From the NCBI RefSeq assembly GCF_000243275.1, contig NZ_CM001437.1, positions 3,639,604 through 3,703,603 of the forward strand: 64,000 nucleotides of DNA. The letters are read 5' to 3'. This stretch comes from Myroides odoratus DSM 2801 (GTDB lineage Bacteria; Bacteroidota; Bacteroidia; Flavobacteriales; Flavobacteriaceae). Positions within the stretch are counted from its first letter, which is position 1; every line of letters begins with the position of its first letter. Below the pieces are notes generated by a model. It searched no databases. It saw only the letters and a list, made by a program, of their open reading frames with translations, and was not told the DNA's origin. The position numbers were made by a program, and so were the translations under genes. Positions 33,693-42,692 of the stretch are shown here, in pieces.

Positions 33693-34448
33693 TTAATCTT
33701 GTTCAAATCGCTTAGACCATATTTTATACGCTTTTTCTGCCTGTAGCACTAACATTTCATGCCCATTTTTAGTGGTTGCTTGCTGTTCTGCCGCCAAACG
33801 CAAGAAAGTTGTTTGTGCCGGATTGTAAATCAAATCATAAACCAGATGCTGATTGGTCAAGTATTGGTACGGAATATTGGGCTTTGCCTCTACATCAGGG
33901 AAGGTCCCCAGTGGAGTTGTATTAATGATAACCGTGTATTGTTTCAAGATAGCTTGCGTCAGTTCTTCATAGGTGAACTCCGTATCTTGCTTGGTACGGC
34001 TGACAAACTTATACGCAATTCCCAATTTAGCTAAAGCGTATTCAATAGCCTTACTAGCCCCACCTGTTCCTAGAATTAAGGCATGGGTATGTTGTTTTTT
34101 TAATAAGGGTTTTAGCGAATGGTAAAAACCGTACCAATCAGTATTATATCCCTTGAGCTTGTTTTTTCTCGTTATGCGAATCGTGTTCACCGCACCAATG
34201 GCAGCCGCTTTTTTAGATAAGCTATCTAAATAGGGGATAATAGCCTGTTTATAGGGGATGGTGACATTCAGTCCCTTCAGGTTGTCAAAACGCTCTAAAA
34301 TGTCGCTAAATTCACTGATTTTAGCAAGATCAAAGTTGCTGTACTGACTATCTGTAAGTTGAAGTTGTTTGAATTTCTCAGTAAAATATTCTTGAGAAAA
34401 TGAATAAGCAATGTCTTTCCCAATTAAACCGTATTGTTTCTTAATCAT
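33693..34448 (-). CDS. aroE: Shikimate dehydrogenase
   Basis: 251 residues from ATG 34448; an upstream in-frame start would only add 11 residues running into a hairpin. It reduces 3-dehydroshikimate to shikimate with NADPH in aromatic amino-acid synthesis. Visible motifs are YSFSQEYFTEKF (substrate Ser), LNVTIPYKQAI with the catalytic Lys, GAVNTI, the NTDWYGF segment, the Rossmann turn LGTGGASKAI, and NTTPLGTFPD. A terminator-like hairpin upstream suggests its own transcript. Confidence 0.93.
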   Translation of the reverse strand: MIKKQYGLIGKDIAYSFSQEYFTEKFKQLQLTDSQYSNFDLAKISEFSDILERFDNLKGLNVTIPYKQAIIPYLDSLSKKAAAIGAVNTIRITRKNKLKGYNTDWYGFYHSLKPLLKKQHTHALILGTGGASKAIEYALAKLGIAYKFVSRTKQDTEFTYEELTQAILKQYTVIINTTPLGTFPDVEAKPNIPYQYLTNQHLVYDLIYNPAQTTFLRLAAEQQATTKNGHEMLVLQAEKAYKIWSKRFEQD

Positions 34449-34471
34449 AGCGTAAGGTATTAAAATGAAAC

Positions 34472-34495
34472 AGCTATTCACGGAAATGAATAGCT
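34472..34495 (-). terminator. Terminator-like hairpin between TPR gene and aroE
   Basis: A 9-bp perfect stem, agctattca / tgaatagct, with a 6-nt loop, directly after the stop of the TPR gene. On the minus strand it is followed by a short T-rich stretch. Confidence 0.65.
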
Positions 34496-34501
34496 ATTTT
34501 C

Positions 34502-35899
34502 TTATGGGGTGTAATCTTTAATGGCTTGTTGTAAGAGGGGATTCTCCCATTGTGCAGGGAATAAAGTCTCAATGATAGATACTTTGTCAAAATCCGCAGT
34601 AAACCCTTTCGCTAGCCAAGCTAGTGCTTCCTCATTCTGGTATGTGGCGAAATAATAAACCGCTAAGCGATAGTAAATCTCCACAGCATGCGGATGGGTT
34701 TCTTCAATTTGCAACAGTTTATCAATGGCGCTTTCATACTCTTCTAAAAGATAGAGAATATCTGCCCAATCCATCCAGTAATCGAGAATGTATTCTCCAA
34801 GTTCAGTAGCCTTGCGATACCCAACTTCTGCTTCTTTGAATTGCAGTAAATTGCGGTTTAATACCGCATAGCGAATCCAATAGCGCTCGTTTAACTCATC
34901 AATATTAATAGCCTTTTGTAAGGTTACTAATGCTTTGTCAAATTGATTCTCTTTGATATAAATATCCGTTAAAGCAATCCATCCTTTGTCTAACATCGGA
35001 TCTTCATGCACGGTTTTCTTGTAATATTGAATCGCTAAAGGGAAGTTGTTTAAGGCTTCATAACAGATTCCAATGCGCAATAATACATAAGACGAAGGAG
35101 CGTCTAGCTCTAGCGTAATCATGTAGTTATCAATAGCCTCTTGGTATTGCTGTAGCTTTTCGAGCGATTTTCCCTTTTCTAAGTAAGCACCCAAGAATTG
35201 CTCGTCAATCAGCGTTGCATAGCTGAAAGCCCAAACGGCTTTGTTGTAATTCTTTTGTGCGTAGTATTGTCTTCCCAGTTGATGCCATGCAATCTCACTG
35301 TACGGATTCTTATCAATAAAAGAATTCAAATAGGTGATTGCTGCTTCGTTTTCATTTAAGAAATCAAAACAATAGATGATGTTATACAAGGTTGATTGAT
35401 CCTCATCGTCATTTTCTAAACAAAGAATAAAACTTTGTTTGGCCTTTTCAATTTCGTCAATAAACAAATACTCCATACCCAAAAGGGAATAGATATCCGC
35501 TAAGTCTTCGGTAATGGTTAACGCTTTCTCTAGAGCTTTAATCGCTTCTAGGTGGTTTCCTTTTTTAGAGTAAATACTCGCTCTGTGAATGTAAACCTCG
35601 TCATTTTGAGGTTCTACTTGTTCTATTTCATCTAGCAGACGATCGGCTGCTTCTAATTTATTTTGAAAAATTAATATTTCGACTTCAACGAGTTTTAAAC
35701 CGATTGAAGTAGGGTGTTGGTCCAAAGCTAATTTTAATGCTTTCTTGGCCAAGTTGATTTTACCTGAATCCAGGTAATGAAGTATGATATTCTCAAATTC
35801 TTCAGAATCAAAAAACAAAATCTTATTCGTTTTGAGCATTGACTCAAAACGAGCAAGTGATAAGTTGTTTTCTTCTTCTTCGTTTTTATTGAAATCCAT
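34502..35899 (-). CDS. TPR-repeat protein
   Basis: A 465-residue cytoplasmic protein (no signal peptide). It has about ten tetratricopeptide units, for example EVYIHRASIYSKKGNHLEAI with KALEKAL, AWHQLGRQYYAQKNYNKAVW, VLLRIGICYEALNNFPLAIQ and GWIALTDIYIKENQFDKALV. It is a protein-interaction scaffold; the partner is unknown. It starts 30 bp after the aminotransferase gene and probably shares its transcript. Confidence 0.9.
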   Translation of the reverse strand: MDFNKNEEEENNLSLARFESMLKTNKILFFDSEEFENIILHYLDSGKINLAKKALKLALDQHPTSIGLKLVEVEILIFQNKLEAADRLLDEIEQVEPQNDEVYIHRASIYSKKGNHLEAIKALEKALTITEDLADIYSLLGMEYLFIDEIEKAKQSFILCLENDDEDQSTLYNIIYCFDFLNENEAAITYLNSFIDKNPYSEIAWHQLGRQYYAQKNYNKAVWAFSYATLIDEQFLGAYLEKGKSLEKLQQYQEAIDNYMITLELDAPSSYVLLRIGICYEALNNFPLAIQYYKKTVHEDPMLDKGWIALTDIYIKENQFDKALVTLQKAINIDELNERYWIRYAVLNRNLLQFKEAEVGYRKATELGEYILDYWMDWADILYLLEEYESAIDKLLQIEETHPHAVEIYYRLAVYYFATYQNEEALAWLAKGFTADFDKVSIIETLFPAQWENPLLQQAIKDYTP

Positions 35900-35929
35900 T
35901 GCTTTTTATTAGTGCGTTAATGAAAAAGG

Positions 35930-37123
35930 TTATAAGCCTAACTCTTCTTGAACTTCATTTAAAGCCTCTATAATCATTGCACAACCCGCTGTAATTTCCT
36001 CTTCGCTAACGGTTAACGGAGGGGTGATGCGAATTGCTTTTCCTTCGAATAGAAGCCAAAACAAAATTAAACCTTTTTCTTGACATTTTAAGATAACGCG
36101 GTTAGTAATATCACTACTAAGCGTCATAGGTGCAATCATTAATCCTCTTCCTCTGATTTCTGTAATCAAAGGGTGGACAAGTAATTGTCTGAATAGTTTT
36201 TCTTTTTCTAAGGTTTGTGCCATTAGATCTGTTTCTACTAGCTCTTTTAGCGTAGCTAAACTTGCAGCAGCAATAACGGGATGTCCTCCAAAGGTCGTAA
36301 TATGCCCAAATTTAGGGTTATCATATAATAAATCCATGTGAGCATCACTAGCAGTGAACGCACCACAAGGCATTCCACCGGCCATTCCTTTTCCCATTAC
36401 GATCACATCTGGTACAACGTTGTAATTTTGGAAGCCAAATAAGGTTCCTGTACGCCCAAATCCGGGTTGAATCTCATCCACGATCATCAAAGCGCCAACT
36501 TCATCACAACGTTTTCTTACTTTCGTTAAGAAGCCATCAAAAGGCTCTACAAATCCAGCTCCTCCTTGAATGGTTTCTAAGATAATCCCCGCTGTACGTG
36601 TTGTGATTTTTTCTAAATCTTCTACACTGTTAAAGTGGATAAAATCTACATCTGGAAGTAGGGGACGAAAAGCGCGCTTGCGGTCCTCAAATCCCATGAC
36701 ACTCATGGAACCCATTGTATTTCCATGGTAAGCGTTGAAACACGAAATCAATTGACTTCTTCCTGTCACGCGTTTAGCTAATTTCAAAGCTCCTTCTGTT
36801 GCTTCAGTTCCTGAGTTTACTAAATAGGTTTTATTCAGCGGTGCAGGAATATTTTCGGCTAAAATCTTACAGAATTCTACAGCTGGATCTTGGATATACT
36901 CTCCATACACCATCACGTGTGAATACTTGTCTAGCTGATCTTTAATGGCATTGTTTACCTTCGGGTGTTGATGCCCTAGGGTACAAGCAGAAACTCCCGC
37001 TACGAAGTCTAAATATGCCTTTCCGTTTTTATCGTATATATAAGATCCTTTTGCGTGGGAAATCTCCATCGCTAGGGGATTGGGTGAAGTCTGTGCTTGG
37101 TATTTAAAAAAATCTTCTTTCAT
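35930..37123 (-). CDS. Class-III PLP aminotransferase
   Basis: A 397-residue enzyme. PLP features of the ornithine/acetylornithine/4-aminobutyrate group are NSGTEATEGALKLAKRVTGR, FNAYHGNTMGSMSVMG, LMIVDEIQPGFGRTGTLFGF and the Schiff-base Lys in VIVMGKGMAGGMP, then TTFGGHPVIAAA. The exact amino donor is not determinable; there are no arginine-pathway genes alongside. The start lies 1 bp from the OstA-like stop, so it is translationally linked to that gene. Confidence 0.88.
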   Translation of the reverse strand: MKEDFFKYQAQTSPNPLAMEISHAKGSYIYDKNGKAYLDFVAGVSACTLGHQHPKVNNAIKDQLDKYSHVMVYGEYIQDPAVEFCKILAENIPAPLNKTYLVNSGTEATEGALKLAKRVTGRSQLISCFNAYHGNTMGSMSVMGFEDRKRAFRPLLPDVDFIHFNSVEDLEKITTRTAGIILETIQGGAGFVEPFDGFLTKVRKRCDEVGALMIVDEIQPGFGRTGTLFGFQNYNVVPDVIVMGKGMAGGMPCGAFTASDAHMDLLYDNPKFGHITTFGGHPVIAAASLATLKELVETDLMAQTLEKEKLFRQLLVHPLITEIRGRGLMIAPMTLSSDITNRVILKCQEKGLILFWLLFEGKAIRITPPLTVSEEEITAGCAMIIEALNEVQEELGL

Positions 37124-37124
37124 T

Positions 37125-38801
37125 TTATTTAGAGGTTTTTTTCTCTTTTGTCTGTTGAGGCTCCGCCTCTGGATTTAAAGTTTCCTTTTGAATCTCGATC
37201 GGTTCTTCTGCCTCTTTTTGTTTTTGTTCTCGTTCTTCTTTCTTATCGGCTTCCTCCTGAATTTCTTCATCGCTGAAAATCTCCGCTAAGGAATTGATTT
37301 TTTCATCTCCCCGCCAGAGGAAATCTTTTAGAAACCTTGCATTTTGGGGTAACATCTCATCGGGATAGAGCTCACTTTCTGGTGAAACAAATAGGGTGAC
37401 TGTACTAATTTCATTGTCACTAAAGCCTACGTTGATGTGGCTACAAATCCCTTTGTCTATACCGATAAATTCGTTTTTCTCATTGTACGCATAGTAAATC
37501 ATCTCCGCATTTTTAACTAAGTCCAATTCACTAAGCTTGTTATCTCTAAATTTACCATAGAGGTTAACTCCTTTGACTTGATTATATCCCGTACCAATAG
37601 TGTCCTTTTCAATGATAAACGCATTGTTGAGCACTTTGAGGGAATCCATTTGCTTCGTCTGTAAATTGTTGATTAAATGCATCACATCTCCTGTAACTTG
37701 GCTATCGCCATTCCACAAAACAGGACGTCCAATTAGCTGGGTTAACCCCAATCGCTCACTTGAATGAATGGAATCAGCTTTTCCACTCATGCTATCTCGA
37801 AAAATTCGAGCATCGTGATACCCACGGATAATACGATCTTTCTCTGGCCCCGTCAATACAATGCGCTTGGCGTGAAACCAAACCGAATCTCCTTCTTCTG
37901 TCAGCATACTGACTAACGCTTTTTGCGTCACAAACATCGAGTCCTTTAACTTGTAAAGCTCGGCATAGTGTCCCGTTATTCTCGATTTATTAATCGTATC
38001 GGTAATGCGTACGTGATTGGTAGCAGAAGCAAATTCATTGAGCTTGTTATAGTAGATGGAATCACCTTCTATTTTCCGTTGATCATACCAGATATAGGAG
38101 TTCTTGACCATTTTACCCAAGTCGTGCTTGACGTCATAATAGCCATTTTCAGTATAGATATAATCGTCTTTATTTGTAATGGTCGATGGGCCAAATACAT
38201 ACGCATGTTCAGGAACTTCATAGAAGTCCAAGTGATTGGACTTGACAATGGTTCCTTGCGTGGTAGTAATGGTAACTGCTGTAAAGAATTGAAATTTCTT
38301 TTCGGACATCAAGTATTTTCCTGATTTACTTTTTAAGATATTGCCTTTGTTTACAATAGTTCCTGGTGTATTATAGTAAATCAAGTTCTCATTGCGGTTG
38401 AAACGCAACGTATCAGTTTCTAATGTTGAATCGGGAGAACGTACAATTACATTTCCTTCGGCATAAGCAAATCCATTGATTGCATTGTATTCTGCATATT
38501 TACTATCCAGAAATAAAGTATCCCCTTGATTCATCCTTACATCACCTAAAAGTTTGATGTAGTTCTCTTTCTCAAAGTAATAGGCTTTGTTGCAATTGAG
38601 TATAATTCCGTTGTGTTCTGCCGTGATATTTCCCCTTAGCAAAGTCGCATCAGGCAATTCCGCTTGATTTCGATCTGATAAATCCGCATGGTGAATGATG
38701 ATCTTGTTTTTATCTTGACTAAAACTAGGAATGCTAATTAACGTGAATAGGATAAAGAAGTATAATGTTCTCAAGTCTATATTTTTTTCAAATTTAAACA
38801 A
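37125..38801 (-). CDS. OstA/LptA-like organic-solvent-tolerance protein
   Basis: A 558-residue protein with an N-terminal signal (FILFTLISIPSFSQ). It is built from repeated OstA/LptA beta-jellyroll segments (LLRGNITAEHNGIILNCNKA, KLLGDVRMNQGDTLFLDSKY, AYAEGNVIVRSPDSTLETDT), which form the periplasmic LPS bridge in Lpt systems. A Lys/Glu-rich coiled C-terminal tail of ~60 residues follows. The usual OstA-like protein of flavobacteria is of this length. It is the first gene of the minus-strand run with the aminotransferase and TPR genes. Confidence 0.85.
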   Translation of the reverse strand: MFKFEKNIDLRTLYFFILFTLISIPSFSQDKNKIIIHHADLSDRNQAELPDATLLRGNITAEHNGIILNCNKAYYFEKENYIKLLGDVRMNQGDTLFLDSKYAEYNAINGFAYAEGNVIVRSPDSTLETDTLRFNRNENLIYYNTPGTIVNKGNILKSKSGKYLMSEKKFQFFTAVTITTTQGTIVKSNHLDFYEVPEHAYVFGPSTITNKDDYIYTENGYYDVKHDLGKMVKNSYIWYDQRKIEGDSIYYNKLNEFASATNHVRITDTINKSRITGHYAELYKLKDSMFVTQKALVSMLTEEGDSVWFHAKRIVLTGPEKDRIIRGYHDARIFRDSMSGKADSIHSSERLGLTQLIGRPVLWNGDSQVTGDVMHLINNLQTKQMDSLKVLNNAFIIEKDTIGTGYNQVKGVNLYGKFRDNKLSELDLVKNAEMIYYAYNEKNEFIGIDKGICSHINVGFSDNEISTVTLFVSPESELYPDEMLPQNARFLKDFLWRGDEKINSLAEIFSDEEIQEEADKKEEREQKQKEAEEPIEIQKETLNPEAEPQQTKEKKTSK

Positions 38802-38849
38802 AATATGCGAAGTTCAATTTGACTTAAGAATAAATTATAGGAATATCAA

Positions 38850-40025
38850 TGGGAGAGGGTGAGAGGTGGTGAGAGGGTGAGAGGTGGTGTGGAGGTGAGA
38901 GGTGGTGTGGAGGTGAGATGGTGAGGGGATGAGATGTAAAATCTCGTAGTGGCAAATGGCAATTTGCCAAATAACCGGATGATTTCCGACAAAGGCGGTG
39001 AGATGGTGAGGTTGAAAGACAGAGTTCCTGCTTTAATCGATAAACCTACGATTTAACAAAAAACAAAAAGCGAAAAGGCAATACGCTAATCAGTCGCTCC
39101 ACACACAGTATTCTGGCTAGTATGTCATCCCGACGAAGGAGGGAACGCATCCGTTATTCTATCCAGTATCCGTCCAGTCACTCCGCTCTGTATTGTATGA
39201 GTGCGAGATGCGACCCTTCGTTGCCTCAGGGTGATACTGGGGGTGGATTACGAGATGATGAGTAGGTGAGGTGGTGAGAAGATGAGGGGGTGAGAAGATG
39301 AGGGGGTGAGAAGATGAGGGGGGTAGATGGTGAGAAGGTGAGGCTCACAAAGCAATCCACAACCCATAACCCACAACTCATACCCCACAACATACCCCAC
39401 AACTCATACCCCTTAACTTCTACCCTCGCAGTGCCTTTGTTCGACATTCCTAGGACTTTCCTTGGAGTATACTAGGAAAATAGCCCCTTTTGTCGAAGGA
39501 ATGTCGAAGGAAACTCCAAGGAAAGTCCAAGGAGAGTTGAAGGAGAGTTGAAGGAAAGCTGTAGAAATCTTGATACTGGGTGTGGATGGTGAGGGGGTGA
39601 GGAGGTGAGGCAATGAGAGGGTGAGGAGGTGAGGAGGTGAGGTGGTGAGATGGTGAGGGGGTGAGGGGGTGAGAGGGTGAGCAAACCTCACAAAGCACGA
39701 ACCTCACAAAGAGCAAAACTTCACAAAGCCCTCCTTTCTTTTTTAAACAGACGTTTTACGCTTTGAAGTAAATTGGTTTTGTTTTTTTCAACAATCCTCT
39801 TTAATCGATAAATCCTACGATTTCACCGCCTCACCAAAAAAAAACACCCCTAAAAAGGAATGGCTATTATTTTTTTGTGAATTCGTGAATTCGTTTTTTG
39901 TAAAAATCGTAAGATTTTTCTTTGAAAGAAGTTTATTTTTATAAAGCACAAATCTCACAAAGAGCAAAGCACAAACCTCACAAAGAGCAAAAAAATAACC
40001 CTCACAAAGCACAAACCTCACTGTC
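38850..40025. repeat. Very long mosaic repeat spacer
   Basis: About 1.2 kb without a gene. Pieces in order: 8-bp GGTGAGAG arrays (38850-38935), the GGCAAAT hairpin (about 38948), the TTTAATCGATAAACC core, a REP-like block with GTCATCCCGACGAAGGAGGG, its inverse with GATGCGACCCTTCG, and G-rich arrays (39240-39345). Then come a C-rich CCATAACCCACAAC array (39358-39425), an 11-bp repeat block, an 8-bp GTGAGGNG array (39586-39680), and inverted CACAAAG-type units (39676-39730, 39948-40020). Several long open frames across it are low-complexity artefacts. Confidence 0.85.
39448..39545. repeat. 11-bp tandem block with large inverted repeat
   Basis: Five to six degenerate 11-bp units of the type GTCCAAGGAGA/GTTGAAGGAGA run from about 39492. 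GGACTTTCCTTGGAGT at about 39448 is the exact inverted complement of ACTCCAAGGAAAGTCC at about 39511, giving a 16-bp stem with a ~47-nt loop. Confidence 0.75.
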
Positions 40026-40032
40026 TCCCCTT

Positions 40033-40569
40033 TTTTGGTATAGAATTTGATATTGTATCAGTCCTATTGTAGATCAAAAATAAATCTAAATAGTTTTGAT
40101 TGAACGTGATGAAAGGAGAAGTTTTGTTTAGTAGAGATTCTTGTCTTCACAGCGTCAAAAGAACCGTATACCGAATCGCTAGTTCGGTTGAATGATAGAA
40201 CCACCACCTTAGGTTCTATGCGCTAAAAAATCAATTATTTTTTCGAAATACAAAGATATACCCTACCAAAAGAGGTGAAAACGGTGTGTTTTACTGTATG
40301 TATAAACAGCAGTAGAAGCAGAAGCTAAAAGCATGAAACATTGACACTGCAGGTCGATTTTTGTTTTATTCTTTACACCCTGAACCAAGTGTAGTAGGGA
40401 TGCTAATAAGTAGTGCATTCACAAGCAAAAATAAGATAGGATTGTACTTTGCGCGATGATGTAATTTACAAGAAGTTAATAACATCATTAGAGGATCCTG
40501 AAATACAATCTTGTTTGTTTTTTATGTGGGTAAACTAGGCCCATTTATTAACCTAAAATTTTAAATAAA
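40033..40569 (+). promoter_or_regulatory. Conserved structured leader of lipase gene 1
   Basis: A gene-free ~535-bp leader duplicated at 42158-42692, with about nine in ten bases identical by eye in the last ~440 bp. Hairpins preserved in both copies are accgaa/ttcggt (40170-40188), tagaacc/ggttcta (40196-40218; differences only in the loop), and atgatgt/acatcat (40456-40488; a T-A pair here, T-G in the other copy). TATCTTTG on the minus strand (40251-40258) matches a Bacteroidota -7 box. It may be a long regulatory 5' UTR, a small RNA gene, or a repeat carried with the gene. Confidence 0.7.
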
Positions 40570-41889
40570 ATGAAAGATGACCAAGTAAGAGCGACAGCTA
40601 AAGCTGCTGTATTTTTTGATGGTACTGGCAATAACAGAACCAATTCACGTAGGGATCCTGAAAAATTTGGAGGCCTAACTAATATTAACCGATTATTTGA
40701 TACTTGTGTTTTAACGGATAAAGTCTACATTGAAGGGATTGGTACTCGAGATGGTACTGATGATTCAGACTGGGCGAAGGGAACAGGAAATAATCCTCCT
40801 GGGAAGAGTGGCTTTTCTTATGATGATAAATTGAAAAAAGCACTAGACTTTCTAAAAGATTTTGAGAAAGGACATGAAGGAGAGGACATGGAGTTAATCA
40901 TTTATGGATTTAGTAGAGGAGCAACTTTAGCACGGGATTTTGCGAAGCAAGCATTGCAATTTGTGAATATTCGCATACGTTTTTTGGGAATCTATGACAC
41001 CGTGATGTCTCTTATACGTTTAATTGATCCCTATCCCATTATTCATTTTACAGATGTAGAGATGGGAAGAATTGATCAGATTTTACATCTTACCGCCATT
41101 CAAGAAACACGAAAATATTTTCCATTGACGAGTATCCAGTATAGAAATATAGCAACAAGTCGAGTTGTTATTGAAGACTATCATACAGCCAAAATAAAAG
41201 AAATTTTTGTACCAGGTGCGCATGCTGATGTTGGTGGTGGCTATTTAGAGAAAGAAGAAAATCTTTATTTAAATCCCAAAGGAGAGAGCTATGATGCTGC
41301 AAATAGAAGGTTGGATGAAATGGTCAATACAGTGAAAGATAGTGTTTTATGTGGACAACAATTGATTTGGTTGGATCTCTTAAAACATGTTGTTATTGAG
41401 AATGGAAGTACGGGAAATAGATTGAGCAGTCATAGAGGAAAAATTAAACTTGATCTTCCTTTAGTTTATTTTGAAGTTATGGCACTTTATTCAAATTTCT
41501 TTCTAAATGAAAATGTATTCGAATATAATACGATTGCTTATGATCAGGCATTGGAAGTAGCAAGAGATAGTTTATTGTTGTATATCAAGAAGAACAATGA
41601 AAACGAAAACGAAAATATCTGTTTTAATTATGAGGCTTTTATAGCATTTATACACATCTCTTCTTTTTATGACAAGATAGCGACAACGGATAGTACAGTA
41701 AATGATTGGTTGAATATTTTTGATCCTGAACAATTAGTAGCAGAAATCGAAAGAGTGAAAAATGAGTATCCAAACGAAGATTTTTCGTCATTTAATGTGG
41801 ATGTTATTAAAGAGGCTTTCGGCATAGATATAATTAATCCCAATGTGCCAAGTAATACAGGATGGTCTCGTAGTGAGATTTTTAGATAA
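40570..41889 (+). CDS. DUF2235/Tle1-like lipase, copy 1
   Basis: A 439-residue protein without a signal peptide. The N-terminal KAAVFFDGTGNNRTN is the signature of DUF2235 (T6SS phospholipase effector Tle1-like). The catalytic triad is visible as S115 in IIYGFSRGATLARDFAK, D143 in LGIYDTV, and H218 in VPGAHADVGGGY. The family hydrolyses phospholipids, and many members are secreted antibacterial effectors. No secretion genes, VgrG/Hcp or obvious immunity gene are adjacent. The C-terminal ~150 residues are a divergent helical region. A second copy follows 0.8 kb downstream. Confidence 0.85.
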   Translation: MKDDQVRATAKAAVFFDGTGNNRTNSRRDPEKFGGLTNINRLFDTCVLTDKVYIEGIGTRDGTDDSDWAKGTGNNPPGKSGFSYDDKLKKALDFLKDFEKGHEGEDMELIIYGFSRGATLARDFAKQALQFVNIRIRFLGIYDTVMSLIRLIDPYPIIHFTDVEMGRIDQILHLTAIQETRKYFPLTSIQYRNIATSRVVIEDYHTAKIKEIFVPGAHADVGGGYLEKEENLYLNPKGESYDAANRRLDEMVNTVKDSVLCGQQLIWLDLLKHVVIENGSTGNRLSSHRGKIKLDLPLVYFEVMALYSNFFLNENVFEYNTIAYDQALEVARDSLLLYIKKNNENENENICFNYEAFIAFIHISSFYDKIATTDSTVNDWLNIFDPEQLVAEIERVKNEYPNEDFSSFNVDVIKEAFGIDIINPNVPSNTGWSRSEIFR

Positions 41890-41933
41890 AGATGTCTTAG
41901 TGATGTAATTTAGTTAAATTGAAAGCAAAATAA

Positions 41934-41966
41934 AACAGTCCCATCCCTTAAAAGGTGGGACTGTTC
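41934..41966 (+). terminator. Terminator of lipase gene 1
   Basis: A long stem of aacagtccca-t-cc paired with ggtgggactgtt with one bulge and an A/T loop. The same GTCCCA stem type ends gene 2. Confidence 0.8.
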
Positions 41967-42157
41967 AGTTGTAGTGGAATTCTCTCTAGGTCAATAGTTA
42001 GTAGATATAGGAGGAGGCAAAAGATCTGGAGTTTATTGTTTTTTGCAATTCAGAAAGAAGAGGGGCTTTATATTATGGAAAAATGAGGCTAGACCTTGTT
42101 GAACCTGTTCTTTGTTAAAATGGTAGATAAATGATTATTATCTCATCATGTAGTGGT

Positions 42158-42692
42158 TTTTGGTATGAAGTTTGTTTTTGTAACAGTATTAGAGGCGATC
42201 AAAAATAGATCTTACTAGTTTTGATTGAACGCGAGAAAAGAGAAGTTTAGTTTACTAGATATTCTTGTCTTCACAGCGTCAAAAGAACCGTATACCGAAT
42301 CGCTAGTTCGGTTGAATGATAGAACCATTACCTTAGGTTCTATATGCTAAAAAATCAATTGTTTTTTCGAAATACAAAGATATACCCTACCAAAGAGGTG
42401 AAAACGGTGTGTTTTACTGTATGTATAAACAACAGTAGAAGCAGAAGCTAAAAGCATGAAACATTGACACTGCAGGTCGGTTTTCGTTTTATTCTATACG
42501 TCTTGAACCAAGTGTAGTAGGGACGCTGATAAGTAGTGTATTCACAAGCAAAAATAAGATAGGATTGTACTTTGCGCGATGATGTAATTTACAAGAAGTG
42601 AATTGCATCATTAAAGGATCCTGGAATGCAGTCTTGTTTGTTTTTTGTGTGGGTAAACTACGTCCATTTATTAACCTAAAATTTTAAATTAA
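42158..42692 (+). promoter_or_regulatory. Conserved structured leader of lipase gene 2
   Basis: Second copy of the leader at 40033-40569, containing the same hairpins (about 42294-42312, 42320-42342 and 42570-42611) and the minus-strand TATCTTTG. It includes the identical tail TTTATTAACCTAAAATTTTA directly before the ATG. No ORF of note is shared between the copies. The 41967-42157 stretch before it is ordinary spacer with no homologue found. Confidence 0.7.

Noticed and set aside
39413..39716. Four overlapping minus-strand ORFs of 70-92 codons
   Set aside because: They are His/Pro/Ser/Thr-rich translations of the GTGAGG arrays in several frames at once, not genes.
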